From Diadophis punctatus similis (taxonomy: Eukaryota > Chordata > Lepidosauria > Squamata > Dipsadidae), in the NCBI GenBank assembly GCA_023053685.1, contig JALIGW010000016.1, positions 15,662,973 to 15,726,972 of the forward strand: a DNA stretch of 64,000 nucleotides, read 5' to 3'. The notes under the pieces are model-generated. The model saw only the letters and a program-made list of their open reading frames with translations. It was not told where the DNA came from and made no database searches. The translations under genes and the position numbers were made by a program. Of this stretch, positions 1 to 10,885 are shown piece after piece (position 1 is the stretch's first letter; every line of letters starts with the position of its first letter).

Positions 1-383
1 CTTCTAATTTTGCTGTATCAGAATTCATGTTTCTGATGGGGTCAAGGGTGTACAGACGGTCTAACAGGCTGGGCGGCATAATTTACAGCTGTCATCCCAT
101 AATACCCCGTAGTAATGGAATCACACAGAGGCACCATTCACTTCCTACTCCGAACAAGAGCAATGGCAAAGGGGAAGCTTGCAATTTTGTGGCTCTACTG
201 GGGCAGATGTAACAGAACAGTCAATCACTGTCGTTGGAAATTGGAAAATATATGCGGTCAGAAACTTAAATGAAGCTTCCATCAACCAACCCCTAGTTTG
301 CATGATATAACCCAAAAAGAGAGACACGTTTGCAAATACATATCTATCCATCGGTTCCATACATGCAATCTATATTCAAACAT
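1..383. other. no gene recognised
   Basis: Low-complexity to unique sequence at the window edge. No coding pattern or named repeat is recognised. Short open frames here lack homology-like features. Confidence 0.5.
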
Positions 384-616
384 ATAGCAATAGCAATAGC
401 ACTTAGACTTATATACCGCTTCATAGTGCTTTACAGCCCTCTCTAAGCGGTTTACAGAGTTCAGCATATTGCCCCCAACAATCTGGGTCCTCATTTTACC
501 GACCTCGGAAGGATGGAAGGCTGAGTCAACCTTGAGCCGGTGAGATTTGAACAGCTGAACTGCTGAACTAGCAGTAGCCTGCAGTACTGCATTTAACCAC
601 TGCACCATCTCGGCTC
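384..616 (-). mobile_element. tRNA-derived squamate SINE
   Basis: Read on the minus strand it starts with a GCCGAGATGGTGCAGTGG-type A-box region. A tRNA-like B-box region follows, then the conserved body (CTCAGCCTTCCATCCTTCC) and a 3' tail ending in CTATTGCTATTGC. The same family recurs at least nine times in the window, in both orientations. I recognise it as a squamate tRNA-SINE, but the exact family name is uncertain. Confidence 0.85.
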
Positions 617-725
617 TCTATAGATATTTCCAATTCATATACTTGCCTCCTATAGATATTTCCAATTCATTCATATCAAGGGATCCCTGTATTAACTGCC
701 AATTTAAGGGTGATAATGCCATTTC

Positions 726-1111
726 ATAGTCCTTGACTTACAACCATTCATTTAGAGACTGTTCAAAGTTACAACAGCACTGAAAAAGTGACTTATGACC
801 ATTTTTCACACTTAAGGATGGTTACACCAGCCACACGGTTATGTGATAAAAATTCAGACGCCTGGCAACTGGCATGTACTTATGACAGTTGCAGAGTCCT
901 GGTGTCATGTGAACCCATTCTCTGACCTTCTGACAAGGAAAGTCAATGGGGAAGCCAATTCATTTAACAACCGTGTTACTAACTTAATAACTGCTGTCGT
1001 AACAACTGTGGCAAGAAAGGTCATAAAATGAGACAAAGCCCCCCTTAACAAATGTCTCACTTAGCAATGGACAATTTGGGCTTGATTGTGGTCATAAGTC
1101 GAGGACTACCT
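726..1111. mobile_element. Tigger-like palindromic MITE (TAGTCCTCGACTTA family)
   Basis: Both ends carry inverted copies of a TAGTCCTTGACTTACAACC-type terminus; the right end reads GTCGAGGACTACCTA. The interior is made of the family's recurring phrases (GACTTATGACC, AAGCCAATTCATTTAACAA). Intact copies elsewhere in the window are flanked by TA, which fits a Tc1/mariner-superfamily origin. It is non-coding. Confidence 0.8.
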
Positions 1112-1115
1112 ATGC

Positions 1116-1385
1116 TTGCCCCCTAGCGATATTTCCAAATCCAAGTTTATTATTACACAACTAAAAAATATGAAATTTGGAGGGAAATTTGTAAAAATGG
1201 TAGAAAAAAATTATACAATTCAAACAGCAAAAGTGATCATGAATGGTGATACCACAGGAAAATTTGATATAACAAAAGGGTTAAAACAAGGATGTCCGCT
1301 TTCTCCTCTTCTATTTATCCCAACTTTAGAAACACTCTTAATAAAAATTAGAAAGGACCAGAACATAAAAGGCTTAAAAATTTAA
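1116..1385 (+). pseudogene. L1-type LINE reverse transcriptase fragment
   Basis: About 85 codons carry the L1-clade RT core signature GLKQGCPLSPLLF followed by an LE..L..IR....IKGLKI block. This is only a small slice of an ORF2 protein that is normally over 1,100 residues. It has no endonuclease domain and ends at the AG microsatellite, so it is a dead 5'- and 3'-truncated copy. It lies in the FAT3-like intron, antisense to that gene. Confidence 0.8.
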
Positions 1386-1387
1386 AA

Positions 1388-1544
<157 letters not shown>

Positions 1545-1551
1545 AGGGTCC

Positions 1552-1560
1552 ACCTACCCG
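1552..1560 (-). other. splice donor ending the FAT3-like exon
   Basis: On the minus strand the sequence reads ACGG|GTAGGT, with the exon ending at 1558. It leaves one base of a split glycine codon (G|GN). This is where homology to FAT cadherins stops and the microsatellite-derived reading begins. Confidence 0.85.
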
Positions 1561-4500
1561 TTTCTTCATCTATGTTAAAACGTCCAAGTCCACTGCCGTC
1601 ACGAATGGAATACTGGATCTCGCCATCTCTGCCGGTGTCATCATCCCGCGCATTGACTTGCAAAACACTTGTGCCGATACGGGAGTTTTCCTTCACGGAG
1701 CCAATGACCACAAAGTCAGAAAAATAAGGCGTGTAGAGATTTTCATTCACATCCACCACTTCGATTTCCACAAAGGACACCGAGGATAAGGAAACGGGGC
1801 GCCCCTTATCCTTGGCTCGTACGGTCAAATTGTAGAACTGCTGCTTCTCGTAATCGAGTTCTTTGCTGAGCCGGATGGCACCGCTGGACTTGTCTATTTC
1901 AAATCTCCCGTTGTAATCATTCACCAAAGAGTAACGCACTTGTCCCCCGAGACCAAGATCCGGATCTTGAGTTTCAAGCCAAGCGATGACGGTACCAACT
2001 GGTAAATCTTCCAACACTTTCACGCTATAGCTGGGTGGGATGAAAACTGGAGCGCAATCATTGACGTCATCCAAAAACACCTTTAAGGGAACCACAGAAA
2101 ACTGCTGTTGTCCGTTCTCTGCTCTGTCTCTTGCTTCTATCTTTAATGTAAAATTTGCCTTGGCTTCCCTATCCAAGTGATCCCCCACGTAAATGATCCC
2201 TGTGGAGCTATTGATTACAAATTGTCGTGTGTCTGTCAAGATAGAGTAAACCACTTCTCCGTTTACTCCCAGATCTCGGTCCCTGGCCTCTACCTGGATA
2301 ATCTCCACACCAATACTTGTACTTTCCAAAATATTAACGGTGTAACTTTCCTGCAAAAATACAGGCTTGTTATCGTTGGCATCTTCCACAGTGACGGTAA
2401 GTAATCTCCATGTGGCTTTCTGGGGGTTGCCCAAGTCGTAAATGGTAATATTAAGAAGATACAGTTCTGTCTTCTCGCGATCCAGCGCCATAAGGACCTT
2501 CAACAGACCCGTCTCCATTTCAAGGTTGAAACAGCTGTCAGTGTTACCGGATGATATGGTGTAGAGGACCTTCCCGTTAAATCCAGAATCAGCATCATAG
2601 GCCTTGATTCGATGTATGGTAGCACCAACAGGGAGATCTTCTCTGACTGACAGGTCCGAGGGAAAGGATTTATCAAAATGCGGGGCCTGCCTGTTCACAG
2701 AATAAAAATCAAGAAAGCCATCTTCTGAATTAAGTTTGACGTTGGCTTTGGCCTTTTTCAGCAGTTTCTCTGCCAGCCTCTGAGCGACCCTGGTCTCTCT
2801 GCAGCTAAAGGTCTTGGAAGAGACCTTTCCGTGAACAATTGAAATGTTGACAAACATAGAGTCCGCAAAATATTCCCCATCGGTTGCCGTGATCCGAAGT
2901 CCAAAATTACTGGCCTTGATGCCAGCACCAGCAAGAGACTTTTTAAGCTGTAGAACTCCCGAGTCTGGATTCAGGTAAAAAAAACCCAATTCGTTACCTG
3001 AAATAATTTTGTATTTCACCAGCTCCAACTCATCGATATCTATAGCAGAGACAGCTGTGATATGCCCACCGACGGGAAAATCTGACGAGATGACTCCTTG
3101 ACAAGCCACCTTCTCAAAAAGCGGCTTGTTGTCGTTCACGTTGCCTATGACGATGGTGACATTTACCTCACTTTCATGGCGGTAAGGGGAACCCCAATCC
3201 GAAGCCCTCACAATAAAGCGGTAACTCTCTGGGGAGGACTCAAAATCCAGTTCTTCGGACGTGCTAATAACCCCAGTAAACTGGTTGATGGAAAAGGGGA
3301 GTGAATTTAAACTAGCGATGCTGTACGTGATGTAGCCATTTTCCCCACGATCTTTGTCAAAGGCAGAAATCGATAGAATGTTAGTCCCCACGGGAACGCT
3401 TTCGTTGATATAGGAGCTGTACGAAGGCTGGGTGAACTCTGGAATATGATCATTGGCATCTTCGATTCTCACAGCCACAGGTGCTTTTAAGTCCCCTTCT
3501 TTATTTGTGACTTCCAAGTGATACAATTCCTTGTCAACAATTTTTAAAGGAAGTGCTGTGGTAAGCAGCCCAGTTTTGGGATTTATCTTAAAATACTGTG
3601 CATCTTCGCTGAAGGTTAATTTGTATTCTTCTGCCTGGGTTTCTGGGGTTAATTTAACGATGGCAACAACTACTCCAGGAGGAGAGAATTCGCTGATCGC
3701 TACATCATAACTTTCCTTTTCAAATTTGACCGGATTGTTGTCTTTCTTAGGGCTGGCAATATGGACCAGTTTCATAGCTGAGAACTTTTGAGGAGACCCC
3801 TTGTCTTTGGCTTGCAAAGTGAGATTGTAACCATATGGGAAAGCGTCCCAATCAAGGGCATTCTTTTCTTTGATTTTGTACTCATTCAACCATCTCCCCT
3901 CCTTGACCAACTGAAAGTACTCCAAGGCATCTCCAACAACAATAGAAAGGGATTCAATTTCACCGTTGGCACCTTCATCTAGATCATCAACGTTAACTAC
4001 AGCATACGTAGACTCCTTATCCAAAGGGAAGGGGACATGCGTCACTACATTAATAGTTGGGGCGTGCTCATTTATACGTTCAATATGAATGTAAAGTTTG
4101 GCGGTGCTGCTCACTCCGTTGTTACCATACAGCTTCATCCCTCGGTCCACAGCCAGAACTTCAAGGTCATAGCGGTTCTTCTCGTCATAGTTTAGCCTGC
4201 CGCTTAAGGAGATAACCCCACTGGTGGGATGGACTGAGAACAGATCGACTTTATTTTTAAAATAGTAATAGAATTCGCCATTCGAACCAATGTCAGCGTC
4301 TGTTGCAGTGACCTGCGCGATACTAGTCCTCAAAGGTGTGCTTTCAGGTATCGTTACAGAATAGGTGGTGGGTGAAAATAAAGGTCGTAAATCATTCATG
4401 TCCAAAACTTGTATGTTCACTTTCGTCCAAGCTTCCAAGTCTTCTCCCCGGACGGAACCTTTTATTACCAATAAATAATTGTCCTGGATTTCTCGATTGA

Positions 4501-4849
4501 GTATGGCAGAATTCCCCCCTTTAGTTCTTATCCTAAGGAAACAAAAATCAGCTATTGCCACTTCCTCTGCTTTGAAGAAACCTTCATCATCGCCAGACAC
4601 AATCCTGTATTTGATGTCCCAAGAGAAGTCAGCCATTGCGATGCCCATTCTGCTTTGGCTATTCAAGTAAGTCCGTGCCGCTGAGTTTTCGTACACCGTG
4701 GTGTTGTAAATGGAATGTGTGAAGTGGAAGCCCAGTGGTAAATTCCCTTGAAGGCCATGACAGATGTTACCCAAAAGCTGAAGAAGCAGGAAGACGAGGC
4801 CAGAAGCAGGGGCCAAAGGATAGGACCAGTGGCCCATATTCTTCTCCAT
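1558..4849 (-). CDS. FAT3: FAT-type giant protocadherin, first coding exon (FAT3-like)
   Basis: This exon gives 1,097 codons plus one base, with no stop or frameshift. FAT cadherins are very large single-pass adhesion receptors of about 34 cadherin repeats; FAT3 shapes neuronal dendrites and planar polarity. Visible here are a signal peptide (hydrophobic core [13 protein letters not shown], residues about 18-30), then nine cadherin repeats. Their calcium-binding linkers include [45 protein letters not shown] and [12 protein letters not shown] tenth repeat begins and is cut at the splice donor. DRE-type (DYE/DFE/DRE) and AxDxD/E motifs recur. The start is the ATG at 4849: the frame opens one codon earlier only at a GTG. 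MEKNMGH fits FAT3, where a Met-Gly-His follows closely after the first Met. FAT1 is the main alternative, but [13 protein letters not shown] and the repeat-6 region look closer to FAT3. Later exons lie outside the window to the left. Confidence 0.9.
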
Positions 4850-4885
4850 CACATCATTCTTTCATCCTTTAAAAATAAACAAAAA
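4850..4885 (-). other. splice acceptor and short 5' UTR of the FAT3-like exon
   Basis: The minus strand shows a T-rich tract (CTTTTTGTTTATTTTTAAAG) ending in AG at 4868-4867. Seventeen exon bases before the start ATG follow. They contain very short upstream ORFs, and the last stop overlaps the start as TGATG. The start context has G at -3 and G at +4. An upstream non-coding exon is implied. Confidence 0.7.
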
Positions 4886-5099
4886 GATGACATTGATTAG
4901 CAAGAAACCACGGTTTGACCTATGTATGTCATACATATACACGTAGAGATGGAATCAGTCTGGCTTTTCAAATCGTCCATCAAATTCTAATCTATATCCG
5001 CCATGCTGAAAATTACCCATCAGCCAGAAGCTTTACAATTCTCAAATTACAATTGTTTATAAACGGACCAGTCATATATATGAGTTAGGCAGCTATTAA

Positions 5100-5211
5100 A
5101 AGGAAGGAAGGAAGGAAGGAAGGAAGGAAGGAAGGAAGGAAGGAAGGAAGGAAGGAAGGAAGGAAGGAAGGAAGGAAGGAAGGAAGGAAGGAAGGAAGGA
5201 AGGAAGGAAGG
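5100..5211. repeat. (AAGG)n microsatellite
   Basis: About 28 uninterrupted tetranucleotide units, purine-rich on the plus strand. Confidence 0.97.
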
Positions 5212-6335
5212 ACAAAAGAATCAATATGTTTTTACAGCCGCAGAACAGTGGTAACAATACATGAGAATGCCTTATAGGTGGACAAATACAACTGGTAAGC
5301 TAGAATCAGTAACCTGTTTTAGCATTTCACCAAGTTCTACAGCAGTATTAAAAAATTATGGATTGCCTTACAGAGAGGTCAGTAAGAATTTGACCAACCA
5401 ATAGATTATGCACCCAATGCAACCTTTAAGCACTCTTGTTGTAAATAAAATTTCTATTAGGAACTTCAATTTCACCTCAAGTTAAAATCCTCAGTGCCGC
5501 TTTCAGAAACAGTTGGAGCTACGTGGCATCCCAACTGAATAATTGAAACCTTACAAATTGAACAAACACGCTCCCTATATATGTGTACATCTGTAAACAT
5601 ATGAAGTATGAGGGGTACGCGCGTGCGCGCACACACACACACATTGCAACATTGTGCTTTTCAGTCACATCCTTCGGTGTATTATCATAAATTAAGAAAC
5701 CATCATACAAATATATGCATGCCACATGCTAGAGCCCAAACTACTGCAATAAATATCCTAGTCTTAGGATAAGATCACACATTAGATGTGCCCAAGGAAC
5801 ACTGCTGAAAACCCTTCGTTCCTTCCTTCGTTCCTTCCTTCCTTCCTTTTCATTCATTCATTTATTCATTCATTCATTCTTCATTCTGTATAGCCACCCA
5901 TCTCACTCAATAATTCTGAATGGCTTACAATTGCTTTCATTTAGAATGTCCTATAAATCTATTTGGGATTCTTTTGGGGGGGGGGGGCATGGAACACACA
6001 ACCTTTCCCAAAGTTTGTAACAATATGAATTGGGAAAACGAAATTTCACAATACGATAGCCTTCAAATGATTATCAAATTACTATTAACACCACTGTGGT
6101 TGATCATCTACTATAGGAGTTCAAAGTAGGGGAAGAAAAAAAATCAGGAATAACATTCCACAAGATAATCTAAATCTTGAAAACAACTTTTAGATTAAAC
6201 ACTGTTCTTGGATAGCCTTCTCCCTCCCTCCCCCACCCCCCCACCTCTAAATTCTTCGCTTGCAAACTTGTCAACTGAGTCAGCTTCCTGTCTTCCTGCT
6301 TAGCTGGTAGGAAATTTAATGAGATTAGAGGTATT
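5212..6335. other. intron/flank, no gene recognised
   Basis: Mostly unique AT-rich DNA. It contains a short alternating purine-pyrimidine run (GCGCGTGCGCGC then CACA, near 5620-5642), degraded TTCC/ATTC tetranucleotides (about 5817-5882) joined to a decayed SINE/LINE-tail remnant, and a G run near 5976. Confidence 0.6.
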
Positions 6336-6700
6336 TATTTTATTTATTTATTTTTGTCAAGTACGTGTTGGTAATATACATAGATGTAACATTGTTTATA
6401 TACATAAGATTGGTACTGAAAGAGGGAACATTAGGACAGGGACGGTAGGCACGCTGGTGCACTTATGCACGCCCCTACTGACCTCTTAGGAATCGGATGA
6501 GGTCAACAGTGGACAGTCTAAGGGTAAAGTTTTGGGGGTTTGGTGACAAAACCACAGAGTCAGGTAGTGAGTTCCAGGCATTTACCACTCTGTTGCTAAA
6601 GTCGTATTTTCTACAGTCAAGTTTGGAGCAGTTCACTTTGAGTTTGTATCTGTTGTGTGCTCGTGTATTGTTGTGGTTGAAGCTGAAGTAGTCATAAGTA
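6336..6700 (-). mobile_element. LINE 3' end (same family as 53.3-53.9 kb)
   Basis: Minus-strand copy. The (AAATA)-type tail is at the left, then 3' UTR with the phrase GGGACGGTAGGCACGCTGGT, then the C-terminal coding end. The longer copy at 53.3 kb encodes the same C-terminus. The phrase AACCACAGAGTCAGGTAGTG is shared by both copies. Confidence 0.75.
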
Positions 6701-7305
6701 ACCAGTCATAAAAGGACTGGGTGAAAATGAACCAAATTTGCTCAGTAAATATTCAGAAAAAAAGAACTCAAACGAATGTGATGGTTTCAAGTGGAAGATT
6801 AAGAGTGTGATTACTTATGCGTGGTTTGGACACACCTAAGAAGAAAAACTATGCAGAACTGCAGTAATTTGCTTACGGAAGCAGGAGGAAAAAGATTTGT
6901 TCCAAGCAGCCGGATCAACTGAAAAATGGAACTAGTCAAGGTGACTTTTAATTACACATACTGATTCCCTGACAATAGCTACTACTAGCACTCCTGGAGA
7001 ATGAAGCAAACCCTGCTGCCATTCACCTTGTAAATGCAAATTTCCTGAGCCCAAGACAAATACTTCATTACCATATTGATGAAATGTAGAGTTTTCTTCC
7101 TGTCTTGGCAGAGCGGTGGCATGCAACTGGACCAACGGTTACGAGAAATGCTCAGAGACAAAAGAGGAAAGAAATCAAGACACAGTTGGACACGTGAGAA
7201 TAGTAAACACAAGCCAGTTTTCAGAGGCTGATGGGGACCTTCCTGCCCAAAATCGATCAATTGTCTCAATTAGCATTTAATGGCTTGAGAAGCAACACAT
7301 ATCAA
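6701..7305. other. no gene recognised
   Basis: Apparently unique AT-rich sequence. No element or exon is recognised. Confidence 0.5.
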
Positions 7306-7436
7306 AGAAATTTTATTTATTTATTTATTTATTTATTTGGGAGATTTATATACTGCCTCACAGTGCAAGCACTCTCTAAGCGGTTTACACCAGTAAACAA
7401 TGTATATTTACATTGCCGCCAACAATCTGGGTCTTG
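7306..7436 (-). mobile_element. SINE 3' half (variant with AAATA tail)
   Basis: The minus strand shows the SINE body ending in GTGCTTGCACTGTGAGGCAG and an (AAATA)n tail. The copy at 23.3 kb has the same 3' variant with a different (CAAA)n tail. The 5' tRNA-like part is missing. Confidence 0.7.
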
Positions 7437-9045
7437 TGTTCCTCCCTCTGCTTTTTTTCCCCTCTTTTTAAATTTTTTTTTTTGTAGCAGACCAAGAGTT
7501 TAGCAAATCATGTACAGTGAAGTCTATAAATTTGTAAAGTACAGGCCGGTTCTTTTAGGGGGGGTTCTGTTTGCCCGTCCGTTAAATTGCGAATCATGTC
7601 ACTTGTGGAAACTTATCTGACTTGTGTAAACCCCATACCAGTGCAAATGCCATAAATGATGTTATTTACAGCCATCTGCGTCATTTGCAAGTGACACATA
7701 AGCATGCTGCATACCCAAGCAGTGCAAATTGTCACAAAGGATGAATTTGCATTCTTGACTTAATTGCATCATTAAGTGAATGACTCAAATCAATGCGAAC
7801 GTCAAAAAAAGTAACATAAATGTAATTGATTCATGCATATTCTCTCAGATACAGGAGAACTGCTTACAATTTTGGGAGGCTCTCAAGACATCAATCGGGT
7901 CCCATTGCATCTCTACTTCCCTAAACCAGAGCAAGTGAAATTAAGCTTTTCACTTCATTCGCCAGTATTTTGGTTTCTGAATCATTGAGTCAGAAGGAAC
8001 GGCCTCTTTTCCCTTCAGAGCATATCTCGTAATAAGGTTTTTCAACCTCCATAGAAAGTATGACCTTCAAGAGAGGTCTGCTCAAGAAAGAGACCACCAA
8101 AAGAAAATCTCAAACTCTATTTGACCAGTACAGGCTACAACAGAGTTCCTCAACGTTTCCAGGTTGGTGGCCCTGAGCTGGGGGGGGGGGGGGGGAGGAG
8201 GAAAGAGGGGAAGGTTTTGTGGGAGGGGCATGCATGGAAAATCTTTGGAAAAATTTGGAAAAAATTCCAAAATTTTTGGGAAAAAACTAGCAGGGATCTT
8301 TTATTCACTACCAATCCTAACAGAAAAAGCTGAGGAGAAATCTCCAAAGCGTCCTTCAGAGCTAGGACTGAGTTGAAGAACTGGACCATTAGCAGAGAGG
8401 CGGTCCTAAATGTTACAACTCAGTCATAGAGCTGGATGACTAGAGCTACCCATCCTGGCCTCTCCGGAGGATGCCATGGAGAATGAGATGGTTAGATAGT
8501 GTCATCGACGCTATGAACATGAGGTAACTCCGAGAGACAGTGGAGGGTGGTGGGGTGGCATATTGTGGTCTATAGCACCACAGGAGTCAGAGGTGACTTA
8601 GCAAACGAACAACACCACAAACTTGCAACAAGATTCCTAAAGTATGTAGATATCCTCATGAGTTGGGGTGAATATACTGAGCATCTGTCTTTGCAGAAAA
8701 CCTTATTATTTTACCATTAAGATTCCAAGGCACTCATTCTTCACTCATTAACATTCTCAAAGTGGCCTTTAACTTCTGAGACCAGGCTCTCACCATCAAT
8801 AATTTAAAGCAGAACACCTGGGAACTTCACTTTACTGTCCTACGAAGTTTAGCAAGAGAATAGAAAATCTGTAGAATTTTAAATCCTGGCCTACTGTTAG
8901 GGCATTAAAAAACTCAAAGGAAGATGAAGGCCCCCATAGAACTGAGAATGATCGTTGATGTTCTTAATTCCATATGTCTACGTGCTAATCTTATGAAACT
9001 CCCTAACACAGCTATAAGTCTGTTTTCGTAGATTTTCACGGGTAT
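7437..9045. other. no gene recognised
   Basis: Mostly unique sequence with T-rich and G-rich homopolymers, including a G run near 8181-8196. The open frames over the G-rich tract are low-complexity artefacts. Confidence 0.5.
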
Positions 9046-9472
9046 AGGTATGCAGGTCTTGGTGTATTCAGGTCTTTTCCCGTGTAAGATTGAGGCCAGA
9101 CCACAAACCCGGAGCCAAACCAAAGCCCGGTATGTTACACCACAGGCATATATTACAAAACAGCCGACTAATCTGCAAACATTAGTTTGCATAAAAACAA
9201 CTCCATCAACTAATCAAGATGTTACTCCATCAACTAATCAAGATGTTACACACAGCCAACCAACCCGCTTACAGCAACTAAGCCAGCACTCCAAACACAC
9301 TCCACCAATATTTATAGAAAGAAGGCAGCTCCGACCACGCTTTGTTCGCACAAGCACGAAGCCGAAAACAGCAACCTGAAGATGATGAGTGGGAACTCGT
9401 TGAAACGTCGCCAAGATACTCTCAATCTTACACGGGAAAAGACCCGGATACACCAAGACCTGCATATATATA
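9046..9472. mobile_element. element with inverted ends, possibly Penelope-like
   Basis: The left end (GCAGGTCTTGGTGTATTCAG, followed by TCTTTTCCCGTGTAAGATTG) recurs inverted at 9418-9467, giving roughly 45-bp arms about 370 bp apart. Before the right arm lies GATGATGAGTGGGAACTCG followed by TTGAAACGTCGCC. I associate that phrase with reptile Penelope-like element ends, from memory. A 25-bp unit (CTCCATCAACTAATCAAGAT...) is duplicated near 9203-9250. Confidence 0.45.
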
Positions 9473-9572
9473 TGGAAGGTTGAGTCAACCTTGAGCTCCG
9501 TCAGGATCGAACTGCAGGCTGTGGGCAGAGTTTGCTTGCAGTATTGCATTCTAGCCACCTCGCCACCAGGAT
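9473..9572 (-). mobile_element. SINE 5' fragment
   Basis: On the minus strand the GGTGGCGAGGTGGCTAGAATGC start leads into the GTTCGATCCTGA B-box-like region and the CTCAAGGTTGACTCAACC body. The fragment is truncated at the 3' end. Confidence 0.65.
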
Positions 9573-9651
9573 TCCTACAACTATATTATGTTTTATAGTT
9601 ATTACATTGGCTCCAGCTGTTATTTTGTGTGATCCTGAAAGTAGCATTGAC

Positions 9652-9711
9652 TACTACTACTTCTCCTTCTCCTTCTCCTTCCTCCTCCTCCTCCTCCTCC
9701 TCCTCCTCCTA
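9652..9711. repeat. (TTC/TCC)n microsatellite
   Basis: CTACTACTTCTCCTTCTCC grades into TCC triplets, probably seeded at the tail of the LINE fragment to its right. Confidence 0.85.
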
Positions 9712-9998
9712 GCGTATTCCAATAGGTGCAGGGTCCATTTTTCTGATCCTTGAATGCCACTTTTCACGGTCAGCTGCGTCTCCAGGGCGCAGGCCCGCGG
9801 CTTGCATATCTTTGTTGATGGTGTCTTGCCATCTGTTTTGGACGCCCGCAAGGTCGCCGGCTATTGACTTCTAGCTGGTAGGCAGACTTGGCCACAGTGG
9901 AAGGTTGTGCTCTCTGGACATGTCCATACCAATGGAGTCAGCCTTCTCTCATCTTCTTTATAATTGGTGCCAAAGTAAAGTAGCACTGACTGAAGTGG
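9712..9998 (-). pseudogene. LINE ORF C-terminal fragment
   Basis: Translated on the minus strand with frame interruptions it gives the pattern RLRWYGHV, AKSAYQLEV, GRPKQMA and RPGDAADREKW. This W-GHV...GRP...W-D arrangement is typical of the C-terminal end of several non-LTR retrotransposons. The clade is not resolved. It is dead by frameshift. Confidence 0.6.
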
Positions 9999-10355
9999 CT
10001 TATATACTCATAAATACATCATAACAGAAATTTAAAAAAAATCAAAATGCCAAGGATGGCCATTTGGGCACATAGCAAGTTTGGGAACATCCGATGGACT
10101 TCAACAAAAAAAGATGTACCAACCATACAGCACAGTGAGCCTGACATTGTCATCTTCAAATATGCATTTCCTACTGGGAAGCTATATTTGTCACTGAAAC
10201 AGAAACACATGCATTTTTTTTTAAAAAAAGAAAATATGAAGTTGGTCACATTACGCCTCCACGAAGTGTCACTGATTCCTTATAAAGGTCTCCTTCTGCC
10301 TGAAATGAATAAATGCTGTGGGCACAATGCAGTTCTATATGTCATTTTTTTAAAA

Positions 10356-10590
10356 AGAAGAAGAAGAAGAAGAAGAAGAAGAAGAAGAAGAAGAAGAAGA
10401 AGAAGAAGAAGAAGAGGAAGAGGAAGAGGAAGAGGAAGAGGAAGAGGAAGAGGAAGAGGAAGAGGAAGAGGAAGAGGAAGAGGAAGAGGAAGAGGAAGAG
10501 GAAGAGGAGGAAGGAGGAAGGAAGAGGAGGAAGAGGAAGAGGAAGAGGAGGAAGGAGGAAGAATGAAGAAGAAAGAAAGAAGAAGATGAT
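10356..10590. repeat. (GAA)n then (GAGGAA)n purine tract
   Basis: About 57 bp of GAA triplets passes into roughly 100 bp of GAGGAA hexamers and then irregular GA-rich sequence. All long open frames here are repeat artefacts. Confidence 0.95.
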
Positions 10591-10885
10591 CTTGAAACAG
10601 CTCTTGGCATCCCAAAGCTCAAATGAACACAATTTCAATAAAGGCACTGCTCCATTTTGCACCTGTTCCGGGAATTTATGAAAGTATTATCTGTGGTTTG
10701 TGTATCTCTGAGCCATAGACTTTATTTTAGTAAATGAACTAAGAGTTATATTACTTGTGCTGGGTGGATAAAAGGAAACACAAGAAGACTTTCAACGCAT
10801 TTAAAAAAAATGGATTGAGACTACTCAATTCATTTTTTTCAAGCTACCATCTTGATACCATCTATACATATTATATTAACATATA

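Noticed and set aside
384..616. A tRNA gene in the SINE heads
   Set aside because: A- and B-box-like sequences are present, but no complete cloverleaf is seen and the units continue into SINE bodies and tails.
4850..4852. GTG at 4852 as the start of the FAT3-like protein
   Set aside because: An ATG follows immediately at 4849 in good context and fits the family's N-terminus.
10047..10681. Long Arg-, Lys-, Leu- or Ser-rich open frames
   Set aside because: They are translations of GAA/GAGGAA repeats; the same applies at 22224-22689.
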